Notes under the pieces: model-generated
The model's input: the letters and a program-made list of their open reading frames with translations, nothing else
The model's database searches: none
What the model was told of the DNA's origin: nothing
Part shown: positions 47,901 through 51,490 of the stretch, one piece after another
How positions within the stretch are numbered: the first letter of the stretch is position 1
Layout of the letters: every line of letters begins with the position of its first letter
Source: Nocardia testacea NBRC 100365
GTDB taxonomy: Bacteria; Actinomycetota; Actinomycetes; Mycobacteriales; Mycobacteriaceae
DNA length: 64,000 nt
Direction: 5' to 3'
Assembly (NCBI RefSeq): GCF_000308775.1
Contig: NZ_BAGJ01000158.1
Span: 1-64,000 of the forward strand
Translations under genes and position numbers: made by a program

Positions 47901-50373
47901 CCAGCGCCGCGCGCCAGTACTCGATCTGTTTGTGCACCAGGGATTCCGGATCGGATTCATCGCCCAGCACTTCGCGCTGCCACAGCGCGAAGTCCGCATA
48001 CTGCACGGGTAGCGGCTGCCAACCCGGCTCCGTACCCGCGGCCCGGGCCACGTACGCGGCCATCAGGTCCCGGGTCAGCGGCCCCGTCGAGGCGCCGTCG
48101 GCGGCGATATGGTGCACCACCAGCGCCAGCACGTATTCGTCCGGCGTACCGTCGATCTCGAACAGGGCGACCCGCAGCGGTACCTCTTCGGTGACGTCGA
48201 AGGGCGTCGACAGCAACTCGACCAGCGCGGTCTCGATCGCCTCCGGTGCGACGACCCGGGTCTCCAGTTCGACCCCCGGCCCGTCGAGCGGCAGCACGAC
48301 CTGCACCGGGCCCTGCTCGGTCTCCGGGTAATAGGTCCGCAGCACCTCGTGCCGCGCGACCAGATCGCCGATCGCCGCGCGCAGGGCGGCCACATCCAGG
48401 GCGCCGGACAACCGCACCGCGACCGGGATGCTGTACGCGGCGGAATTCTCGTCGAACCTGTTCAGGAACCACATCCGCTGCTGCGCCAGCGAGAGCGGCA
48501 CCCGCTCCGGACGCGGCCGCGCGGTGAGTGCCCGATGCTCCTCGCCTGTTCCGCCGAGCTCGGCGAGCCGTTCCGCGAGCCGGGCCACGGTCGAGGCCTC
48601 GAAAATGATCCGCGCCGGGATACGAGCGTCCACCGCGGCACCCAGCCGGGCCACCACCTGGGTCGCGATCAGCGAATTACCGCCGAGGTCGAAGAAGTTG
48701 TCATCGGCACCGACCGGATCCACCGGATTCAGCAGGTCGGCGAACACGGCGGCGACCTGCTTCTCCAGCCAGGTCTCCGGCTCGCGGTACACACTGGTGC
48801 CCAGATGCGGCTCGGGCAGCGCCCGGCGATCCAGCTTCCCGACCGGTGTCAGCGGGATCGTGTCCAGCACCGTGATACTCGCCGGGACCATGTACGCGGG
48901 CAGCCGGCTCTCGGCCAGGGCCAGCAACTCGTCGGTATCGACCACGGCCCCGGCGGCCGCGTGCACGTAGGCGGCCAGGACGGTGGCACCGCTGGGGGGT
49001 TCGTACCCGACGGTCACCGCGAAATCCACCGAATCGTGGCCGGCCAGCACCGCGTCGATCTCGCCCAGTTCGATACGGAAACCGCGGATCTTCACCTGGA
49101 AATCGTTACGGCCCAGATAGTCCACCGAACCGTCCGCGCGCCAGCGCACCAGATCGCCGGTGCGGTAGAGCCGGGAACCGCTGTCGTCGAACGGATTGGC
49201 CACGAAACGATCGGCGGTCAGGCCGGGACGGTTGTGATAGCCGCGCGCCAACTGGATACCGGCGACGTAGAGCTCGCCCGTCACGCCGGTGGGCAGCGGC
49301 CGCAACTGTTCGTCGAGGACGTATTCGGTGACATTGCGCATCGGCGCGCCGATATCGACCGGTTCGCCCGGTTTCAGCGGGGTGCTGATATTCACCAGGA
49401 TGGTGGTCTCGGTGGGTCCGTACCCGTTGAAGAACAGGCGCGGCCGGCCTTCCACCAGGGTTCCGGCCCAGCGCCGTACCAGTTCCGGGGGGCACGCCTC
49501 GCCGCCGACGATCACCACTCGGACATCGCTCAGGCCGGCCGGTTCCACCGACGACAGCGCGGAGGGGGTCATGATGACATGGGTCACCCGCTCGCGCCGC
49601 AACAGCGCGGCCAGCTCGTCACCGCCGTACACGGTGGGCGCGACCACCACCAGGGCCGCCGCGGCACCGATCGCGATCAGCAGTTCGTTGACCGAGATAT
49701 CGAAGGACGGCGACGCGAAATGCAGCACCTGGGCGGTGGCGTCCACCTCGAACCGTTCGCACTCCTCGGCGCAGAACCCGGCCAGACCGGCCTGGGTGAC
49801 CACGACACCCTTCGGCTTGCCGGTCGAACCCGAGGTGTAGATGACGTAGGCCGGATGTTCGGCACGCAACGGGCGCAGCCGTTCATCGAAGGACACCGGT
49901 TCGGCCGGATACTGCTCGAGCGCCGCGGCGGTATCCGCGCTGTCGACCGCGAGCCACTGCACCTCTTGCGGCAGTCCGGCCATCGACTCCGCCACGGACA
50001 GACCGAAGACGACGCCGGAATCGCGCACCATATGGGTGATGCGGTCGATGGGGTACTTCACATCCACCGGCACGAAGCCGGCGCCGGTTTTGGCGACCGC
50101 CCAGACCGCGACCACCGAGTCGATCGAGCGCGGGATACCGATCGCGACCAGATCCTCGGGGCCGATCCCGCGCGCGATGAGCAACCGGGCCAGGCGGCTG
50201 GAGCGTTCGTCGAGCTCGGCGTAGGTGAGCTGACCGAGAGTATCGGTGGCGTCGGCATAGCGGACGGCGATACCGGTGGGGTTGGTCTCGACGGCCGTGG
50301 CCATGAGCTGGGGCAGGCTGGTGAACCGGGGGCGCCGGGCGCGGGTGGGCCGGGTGCGTGCCGTTCGGGTCAT
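26944..50373 (-). CDS. Giant NRPS, seven A domains, C-terminal thioesterase
   Basis: Non-ribosomal peptide synthetase of 7,809 residues. Order by eye, with carrier Ser or active-site positions: A-T (Ser 567); C (HHIAADG near 756)-A-T (1636); C (1820)-A-T (2691); C (2907)-A-T (3792); C (3989)-A-T (4886); C (5070)-A-T (GGDSI, 5948)-E (HHFVVDG near 6138); DCL-type C (HHILLDG near 6635)-A-T (7493)-TE (GWSLGG, Ser 7628). All seven A domains keep TSGSTG, GPTE and the C-terminal Lys. Ten-residue pocket codes read by eye: DINIIGGILK, DLWTLILVSK, DALLIGAVAK, DVWDFILVSK, DVWDFLVVSK, DPLISGGIIK, DALLIGAVAK; none is assigned confidently. Module six epimerises, and the next C is of the matching DCL type. 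It starts with A-T and no C, and a 16-residue Arg-rich tail (MTRTARTRPTRARRPR); it probably continues the module begun by the upstream NRPS. No tailoring domains. Confidence 0.95.
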   Translation of the reverse strand: MTRTARTRPTRARRPRFTSLPQLMATAVETNPTGIAVRYADATDTLGQLTYAELDERSSRLARLLIARGIGPEDLVAIGIPRSIDSVVAVWAVAKTGAGFVPVDVKYPIDRITHMVRDSGVVFGLSVAESMAGLPQEVQWLAVDSADTAAALEQYPAEPVSFDERLRPLRAEHPAYVIYTSGSTGKPKGVVVTQAGLAGFCAEECERFEVDATAQVLHFASPSFDISVNELLIAIGAAAALVVVAPTVYGGDELAALLRRERVTHVIMTPSALSSVEPAGLSDVRVVIVGGEACPPELVRRWAGTLVEGRPRLFFNGYGPTETTILVNISTPLKPGEPVDIGAPMRNVTEYVLDEQLRPLPTGVTGELYVAGIQLARGYHNRPGLTADRFVANPFDDSGSRLYRTGDLVRWRADGSVDYLGRNDFQVKIRGFRIELGEIDAVLAGHDSVDFAVTVGYEPPSGATVLAAYVHAAAGAVVDTDELLALAESRLPAYMVPASITVLDTIPLTPVGKLDRRALPEPHLGTSVYREPETWLEKQVAAVFADLLNPVDPVGADDNFFDLGGNSLIATQVVARLGAAVDARIPARIIFEASTVARLAERLAELGGTGEEHRALTARPRPERVPLSLAQQRMWFLNRFDENSAAYSIPVAVRLSGALDVAALRAAIGDLVARHEVLRTYYPETEQGPVQVVLPLDGPGVELETRVVAPEAIETALVELLSTPFDVTEEVPLRVALFEIDGTPDEYVLALVVHHIAADGASTGPLTRDLMAAYVARAAGTEPGWQPLPVQYADFALWQREVLGDESDPESLVHKQIEYWRAALADLPDQLELPADRPRPAIQSYAGGRIEVLVDARTHAALLEVARAANATPFMVIHSAFAVLLSRLSGTTDIAVGTPLAGRGEEALDDLIGMFVNTVVFRTQLDPGETFADLLARQREIDVAALAHADVPFEQLVEVLNPVRSTARHPLFQVGLSFQNLAQTALELPGLAVSGVELDTELSQFDLHLIIGDRYDESGAPVGMGGVLTYASALFDRSTAQGFVDRFLRLLGEIVAAPETVVGELEILAPAERAALAERNSTVRELEPAETLASLLDATVAATPDAVALVAADGAQLTYAELGARVNRLARCLIAQGVGPQDRVVLGLRRSVDLVVAMYAVTAAGGVYVPVDPDQAAERSDYIVGTAAPVCVLTNTDGGFGTGTAGVRVDVPVVVLDELELADFDASPVSDGERVAPLRASNTAYVIFTSGSTGRPKGVAVPHAAIVNQLRYITAEFGLDATDAILLKTAATFDLSVWEFWTAAVSGGRMVIAEVDGHRDPAYLNELMARERVTTLTVVPSMLDALLNTGTGLPGSLRRVLAIGEALPAATAQRMLSGYPGIGLFNLYGPTEAAVSVTTHAVSTADVVSVPIGVPQWNSRVYVLDSRLRPVPDGVAGELYLAGAQLAQGYFGRPDLSADRFVADPFVPNARMYRTGDLVAWNGAGELEYRGRTDFQVKIRGFRIELGEIEAALLGLPGVSQAAVVAQSDPRTGDRLVGYVVSAGGVGVDTADIQAELGRRLPSYMVPSVFVELDALPLNANGKLDRKALPEPVFEAREFRAPSTPIEDIVANTFADVLGVERVGADDDFFELGGNSLVATQVAARIGAALGIALPVRALFEAPTVAALAVRAEQAGETARPPLVAGPRPEVVPLSYAQQRMWFLNQFDTSSVAYNLPMAIRLAGDLDVAALQSAMADVVRRHESLRTRYPEHGGVPAQVIVPVEQVELDLAPVPVAAADIAAVVTDFVADGFDVAAAVPLRIRLFETAPDDHVLVVVAHHIAADGFSMAPLARDVMTAYAVRVQGGVPDWAPLPVQYADYTLWQRQVLGAEDDPESPLARQIAFWQNTLADLPDELALPTDRPRPAVASMRGATVSGELPAELTRALNELARARGASMFMVLHAGLAALLARLSGSGDIAIGTPIAGRGEQALDDLVGMFVNTLVLRTVVRSGETFGELLEQAKQADLDAFGQADVPFERLVDLLAPERSQARNPLFQVALSLANTQQPVLDLAGLEVSGLELAGDVARFDLQFTLVENLSGGMDLALNYATELFDEATARSFLTRFRRLLSRVAANADMALGSIEILDEAERIENLSRTGGPAVPASTLPELLAAAVAVDPSAPAVVFEGVRYSYGEFDQRSNRLARLLIERGLGAEDLVAVAVPRSADSVLAEWAVTKSGAAFLPIDPTYPADRIAHMLSDSGAPVGVTVSSVRADLPDSVDWLVLDELDLDRHSDSAVTDSDRVRPLTPANTAYVIYTSGSTGLPKGVVVSHAGLANFSAEQVERYRLDATTRALAFASPSFDASILELLLAVGSAGALVVVPTGTYGGAELGELIAREGVTVGLITPSVLGSLDPADLAGMEVIIAGGEAISADLVAKWSTTPEGGVQRRFHNAYGPTEATVATNISGVLHAGDRVTIGGPVRGMRTLVLDDRLNPVPEGVAGELYVGGIQLARGYHARAGLTADRFVADPYGEPGARLYRTGDVVRWRRDAAGDPAVEYVGRNDFQVKVRGFRIELGEIDAALTSHETVDFAVTTGHKNAAGAVSLVSYVVAAPGATVDIAGLREFVGQRLASYMVPASVMVLDEVPLTPAGKLDRKALPEPVFETKEFRAPSTPVEEIVAGVFADVLQAERVGADDDFFALGGNSLLATQVVARLGAALNTQVPVRVLFEASTVTKLAVRVEQQAGSGGRAALVPQPRPTRVTDTGAVEDAIPLSMAQQRMWFLNRFDQQSIAYNIPLAIRLSGALDVEALRLAVTDLVARHEVLRTVYPETGSGPVQVVLPLGAAAPRLDVRSVPAAEVAAAVAEFASTGFDVTTEVPLRVALLRVDQPADTTGTDDRTGADSTTPAGPGGEFVLAVVMHHIAGDGSSVGPLTRDLMTAYAARTAGAAPGWERLPVQYADYSIWQRELLGDESDPESLAAQQVDYWRSTLAGIPDQLDLPTDRPRPVVQSFAGGRVEVRLDPATHAGLLRIAQQQNATLFMVVHSALAVLLSRLSGSDDITIGTPVAGRGEQALDDLIGMFVNTLVFRTQLDRGESFADLLARQREIDIAAYAHADVPFERLVEVLNPARSQARHPLFQVGFTFQNLAASSLELPGLTVSGVEIDTEISQFDLNLILGDSYDETGAPEGMAGYLTYATALFDHATVAGFAQRFDRLLRGIAADPAAPVGDLEIMSESERTRVLEQWNSTGYPFTPRLLLEGFERAAAAYPDRVAVSFEGTDLTYAEFAGRVNRLARLLIAQGVGPESLVGLLMSRSLDLVVGMYAVVAAGGAYVPLDPAHPAERIGYILETAAPVRLLSTTADADAAGVAAAGVLAGVPVLTLDTLDTGDFAAAPVTDADRLAPLRANNTAYVIFTSGSTGRPKGVAVPHSAIANQVAWMLSQYPMGAADVYLQKTATTFDVSLWGYFLPLAAGARLVVAAPDGHRDPAYLAAAIAEHRVTVTDFVPSMLTVFAAHTAAGSIPALAHVFVIGEALPPETVSAMHVVSDAAVHNLYGPTEAAVSITYWKASGAESGTVPIGVPQWNSRVYVLDSRLRPVPEGVTGELYLAGDQLARGYVTRPDLSADRFVASPFDTGQRMYRTGDLVRWQRVDGQPVLEYLGRTDFQVKFRGQRIELGEIESAFLARPEVSQAVVTVAASQLGEQLVAYVVPAPGEQPDSSELLAAVRDVLPTYMVPAAVVGLDELPLNTSGKLDRKALPAPVFETREFRAPSTPIEEIVAGVFADVLGVGRVGADDDFFALGGNSLIATQVAARLSAALDTTVAVRSLFETSTVAALAARIQEQAGSGGRAALVAQPRPIRTLLSGETVQAAPLSPAQQRMWFLNRFDGASAAYNLPLAIRLSGDLDVDALRRAVADVVARHEVLRTVYPETESGPVQVVLSAGQAVPQLEVRSLAAGEVAAAVAELASVGFDVTAEVPLRVALFRVDDAAGEFVMVMVVHHIAGDGSSAGPLTRDLMIAYAARTAGEAPGWPALPVQYADYSIWQRDLLGDEADAESPAAQQIAFWQSTLAGVPDQLDLPMDRPRPAVQSFAGRRVELRIDAATHAGLQRLAQQQGATLFMVAHTAFAVLLARLSGSDDITVGTPVAGRGEQALDDLIGMFVNTLVFRTRLDRGESFADLLARQREIDIAAFAHADVPFERLVEVLNPARSQARHPLFQVGFTFQNLAASSLELPGLTVSGVEIDTENSQFDLNLILADAYDDSGAPQGVAGYLTYATALFDQDTAQSFADRFTRLLGAIVADPATPVGDFEILAPAERTRVLAEWNATEHAVPGQLLLDRFERAVAEYPDRVAVSFEGTDLTYAEFAGRVNRLARLLIAQGVGPESLVGVLISRSIDLVVGMYAVVAAGGAYVPLDPAHPAERIGYILDTAAPVCVLTTAADARAVGIAAEDGAGADVLAGVPVLTLDSLDTDRFDSSPVTDADRSAPVRLSNTAYVIFTSGSTGRPKGVAVSHSAIGNQIAWWLAQYRLDADDVYLQKTATTFDVSLWGYFLPLAVGARLVVATPDGHRDAEYLAEVIAEQRVTMTDFVPSMLAMFAAHTPAGSIPSLQHVFALGEALPPETVAAVQAISDAAVHNVYGPTEAAVSVTYWQATGTESTGVPIGMPEWNTRVYVLDSRLRPVAPGVTGELYLAGDQLARGYVTRPDLSADRFVANPFDAGQRMYRTGDLVRWRRAETLVEGRPEILPALEYLGRTDFQVKFRGQRIELGEIESALLAQPVVSQAVVTVAASDLGEQLVAYVVPAPGEQIVSAALLDALRGVLPVYMVPGAVVALDAFPLNTSGKLDRKALPAPVFETREFRAPSTPIEEIVAGVFADVLGVERVGADDDFFALGGNSLIATQVAARLSAALDTKVAVRTLFEASTVAALAAAAESAAGRGDLPALAPRERPERVPLSLAQQRMWFLNQFDTGSSAYNIPLAVRLSGELDIPALRQAVADVVGRHETLRTVYPAQDGRPYQQVLPVARAVPDPTPIPVSAAELRDRITDVLATGFDVTVEVPTRAAVFQPADGEYVLVFVVHHISTDGWSMGPLIRDLMIAYAARTSGSAPAWTPLPVQYADYSLWQREVLGSEDDPESLVSAQADYWRRALAGLPDELNLPGDRPRPTVPSMAGGTVPFQIDPELHRAVSRLAAEHNATVFMVVHAVLALLLARLSATDDVAVGTPIAGRGEAELDDVVGMFVNTLVLRSHVRGEASFAEFLAATREADLQAFAHADIPFERLVELVGAERSTARHPLFQVALSFENLPQADFELPGLRVGAVDFDIDTEKFDLSLRITETEAGMAAAFSYARDLFDEDTVGVFARRFLHLLAAIARNPEAPIGDLPITDDAEYRLLTHVRGDDVMATGLLPELLTNGVRVNPDGVAVRYRGRSVTYRELDAQSSRLARVLIERGVGPERIVALALPRSYEVVLAFWAVAKAGGAHVPVDPNYPPDRVRHMLTDSGAMLGLTSGEYVDRLPGDVQWLRLDDPEFLAEAAAKPDHAVTDTERITPLAMAHPAYVIYTSGSTGLPKGVMVTHGGMGGLADVAADLYRLESRHRFLHICSPSFDPSVLEWVCTAYVGATLVVVPGEIIGGPDLAELLRTEAVTHTIITPAVLGTMDPAGLDALEVLSVGGDVTTPELLAKWEPGRKYFNGYGPTETTIISSYAQLFTGDHVTIGKPVHGMAALVLDARLRPVPPGVAGELYLAGGALARGYHNRPGLTADRFVANPYSFEGSRMYRTGDVVRWYATPGARAGNEALPTVNWELDYVGRSDFQVKIRGLRVELGEIDTALAAHPDVEYSVTLGRDTDAGATILVSYVLAVPGHTVDTAAVTEFVAERLPAHMVPTVVIVLDEIPLTPVGKLDRKALPEPVLRAQSFRAPVGAVESIICEVFADVLGVAQVGVDDSFFALGGDSILSIQLVSRAKARGVVFTPRDVFERRTVAALAEVAGRGDAGEQQLVELPGGGVGDMPMLPVMSQILDGNDAYQRFSQPMLLRLPVDIDRETLVATLAAVFDHHDALRARLRDVDGVRSFEALPPGAIDIDALIRRVDIDNAIGDDELTDLANAEFDAALGRLDPAAAVMVQFVWFAFDGDRRDVLLFAAHHFVVDGVSWRIIVPDLVLAYSQLASGTPVTLPPVGTSLRRWAHGLAEAAGKPGRVAELPYWQKIASTPDPLLGTRAFDPAVDTNATVERFEVSLPADVTEAVLTTVGARYHGGPNDALLAALALALVRWRDDGPNGAALVKLEGHGREEAVVPGADLSRTVGWFTAVHPLRLDLPGIDIDDAFAGGPAFGVLVKSVKEQLLAVPDKGLGYGLLRYLNPDIGDQLPDRVPGQISFNYLGRVSAGEISPELAELGWMPTAELGAVGADADRDMPANAVLDINAIVNSGADGPVLSAVFGYPTGVITEERAREFADLWIAALTALADHVRRPEAGGFTPSDMSLVRVSQADIERWERTYPALSEVWPLSPLQSGLLFHAQFIADGVDVYTMQSSVDLAGTVDPARLRAAAEVMIGRYPNLRTAFVADSAGQWVQVVLDSVPVPWRDIDLRGLPEDERAGELRRLLAADQAEHFDMAVPPLIRFNLVRLAEDAWQLAITSHHILLDGWSMPLLMRELLVLYALRGDTSALPRVASYRNFLSWLAERDRAASAEAWRAELAGFSEPSLLVPHPTPAENYDVGTVVAELDADRTRQLSARAAELGITMNTLLQAAWGVLLGWMTGRDDVVFGTTVSGRPAELPGIESMVGLFINTLPVRVRLDHRATTGELLTDLQRAQAALLEHHYLGLTDIQRAAGTAVQFDSLFVFESYPTDPAEVAATGDIDGMSIAGVGSRDNSHYPLTLVVTAENTVGIALKYLTSSFTADTIETLATRLLRVIGQLVDSPELPVGEVQFLSAAERAELGSRSGGPAVPARTLPDLLAAAVAEDRSAPAVVFRDQRLSYGEMDERSNRLARVLIERGLGAEDLVAVAVPRSADSVLAEWAVTRSGAAFVPVDPTYPADRIAHMLTDSRARVGVTVSSVRAELPDTVDWLVLDELDTRRYSGDAVTDADRVRPLTPANTAYVIYTSGSTGLPKGVVVTHAGLANFSAEQVERYGLNRHSRALAFASPSFDASILELLLAVGSAGALVVVPPGTYGGAELGELIARERVTVGLITPSVLASLDPADLAGMRVIIAGGEAISADLVAKWSTVRDGGVERRLHNAYGPTEATVATNISGALLPGDPVTIGGPVRGMRALVLDDRLNPVPEGVAGELYVGGIQLARGYHARAGLTAQRFVADPFGEPGSRLYRTGDIVRWRRDGAGDPAVEYVGRNDFQVKIRGFRIELGEIDAALTSSAGVDFAVTVGHRNPAGVVSLASYVVAAPGSSVDPAGVRAHIEARLPGHMVPSSIMVIDEIPLTPAGKLDRNALPEPVFAADAGYRAPRTPLEQTVADVFAEVLGVDRVGADDSFFALGGNSLLATKVAARLSAVTGAEISVQWMFTEATVAGFAARIVEPGAAGELSEAALRVVLPIRETGTATPIFAVHARDGLAWSFAALTGLLPDDQPIYGLQSPAYTEPDYAPDSLTDIAARYLTEIRRIQPEGPYRLLGWSLGGVLAHAIATELQAVGEQVEMLALLDSHPAVDPGIFETLLRAALVEQGIVTEGSGTDRGIGDLDDAELERLHQLIPPELLTLPVERLRGVYRTAARSAELISEHRPRTYRGVIDFFRAEVPTPGAQQAGPRAEDWLPYVAGEIVEYAVPATHDEMTTVDSFTVIAPRLLARLRGTGGEAD
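37123..38060. repeat. Module repeat, copy 1 (pairs with 40366-41303)
   Basis: Four landmarks (37123, 37681, 37861, 38045) match positions exactly 3,243 bases further on. The copies are near-identical and cover the end of one C domain and the start of the following A domain. 3,243 bases is 1,081 codons, one whole C-A-T module. Confidence 0.8.
40366..41303. repeat. Module repeat, copy 2 (pairs with 37123-38060)
   Basis: Second copy of the direct repeat, in the preceding module of the same protein. The two A domains also have nearly the same pocket code (DVWDFILVSK and DVWDFLVVSK). Confidence 0.8.
42584..43964. repeat. 1.38-kb A-domain repeat, copy 1
   Basis: Aligns without insertions or deletions (constant offset 18,624 bases at every landmark checked) to 61208-62588 in the other NRPS gene, with only scattered base differences. 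It covers almost all of the third A domain. Similarity drops sharply at both ends. Confidence 0.85.
46571..46669. repeat. 99-base patch shared between two A domains, copy 1
   Basis: Differs at three positions from 57389-57487 in the other NRPS gene, while the flanking sequence differs much more. It spans the P-loop region (TSGSTGRPKG) and lies in a stretch with less GC-rich third positions than its surroundings. Confidence 0.7.
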
Positions 50374-50673
50374 CCTCGCATCATCACTTCCTGGAGATGG
50401 CCCGTCCGATCACCGACAACAGAACCCATCAACCTGTCTCACCTGCCGTTTCGCTTCCTGCGCGGGGCACCCCGGGCTAACCCGACACCCCGACGCGGCG
50501 TCCGTGGCCGAACCCTCTCAGGGCACGACCGACCGCCGCGGCACTCGCAGTCTTCCATCATTACATGGTCGAGTACGGCCCGGCCGTTACCGTCACGGTC
50601 CGCGCGGGCCCGGTGACGAGCGTCGCCCGGCGCGGGAACGCCGGGCGACGCGGATCCGCGGCCGCGACCGATA
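50374..50673. other. Gap between the two NRPS genes
   Basis: 300 bases with no gene recognised. On the minus strand it begins with a strong hairpin (50621-50650) after the upstream NRPS stop and contains an AT-richer patch (CATCATTACATGG near 50556-50568) that could hold a promoter for the downstream gene. GAGG lies directly before the downstream ATG, and AGGAAG about 15 bases before it. Confidence 0.5.
50621..50650 (-). terminator. Perfect hairpin after the upstream NRPS gene
   Basis: 12-base perfect inverted repeat (CGTCGCCCGGCG at 50621-50632 and its complement at 50639-50650), 6-base loop, 23 bases past the NRPS stop. No T run follows. It could end, or partly reduce, transcription into the next NRPS gene. 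Confidence 0.6.
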
Positions 50674-51490
50674 TCAGTCGAGTACAGCGGTCAGATCGAC
50701 CACATTCTCCACCTGGGTCCACTGCCCGTCCGGTCGTCCCGCTTCTTCCAGGATCAAGGCGGACAGATCCTCCATGGGCTCCGGATCGAGCGCGGCCAGG
50801 CCGGCCGAGTCGATCCACAGGTGGGTGACCCATTCACCACCGAGTGCCTCGCCGCTGACCTCCGGGACCAGCACGATCGACGCGCCGGCCGCACCGGCCG
50901 CCACGATCTCGACGACCGCGGCCGGTCCGTCGACCCCGCCGTACCGGAAGGTACGGGACTCGTAGGTCAGCTCGGTGACGCTGTGCACCTCGGCGACCAC
51001 GCCCGCCAGCTCGTCGTAGGAGACGAGACGACCGCCGGCCGTCACACACACCGGATCGCTGCCGCTCAACGGCCGGAGCCGGTGCGTGTAGGTGACCGGA
51101 CGCGACGACTGCTCCGCGACCTCGGCGGCAGTCGCCGGATCGTCCAATACGAGCCAGTCCACACCCGGCGCGGCCGGCGACGCACCTGCCGTGATGCCGG
51201 CCTCGACCACCAGACCGGCGGCCGCGGCGGCCGCCACCGCGTCGGCCGGTACCAGCGCCGCACCCGCCTTGAGGACCGCCCAGGTCGCCACCGCCGCCTC
51301 GACTCCGCGCTCGAGCCGGACCACCAGACCGCTGCCCGGCCCGTGGCCGCGCGCGATCAGGACCCGGGCCAGTCGCGACGATCGTGCGTCCAGCTCCTGG
51401 TAGGAGATCTCTTCCTCGCCCCACACCACGGCGGGCCCGTCCGGATCGTCCTCCACCGAAGCCCGCAGCGTCTGCGGCAGCGCGGTACCC
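50674..51490 (-). other. Truncated, inactive adenylation-domain stump
   Basis: The C-terminal 270 residues of the upstream NRPS. Early A-domain motifs are recognisable: EISYQELDARSSRLARVLIA and LKAGAALVPADA. The ATP-binding loop, TSGSTGxPKG in active domains, is replaced by TAGGRLVSYDE. VVEIVAAGAAGASIVLVP and THLWIDSAGLAALDPEPMEDL still follow the A-domain path, but the chain stops before the GPTE motif. There is no pocket, no C-terminal subdomain and no carrier domain. It cannot activate an amino acid. The acidic end (LILEEAGRPD, VENVVDLTAVLD) suggests a docking role. Confidence 0.75.

Noticed and set aside
50374..50673. A small gene (for example an MbtH-like protein) between the NRPS genes
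   Set aside because: No frame in the gap encodes the short conserved MbtH pattern or any plausible protein.
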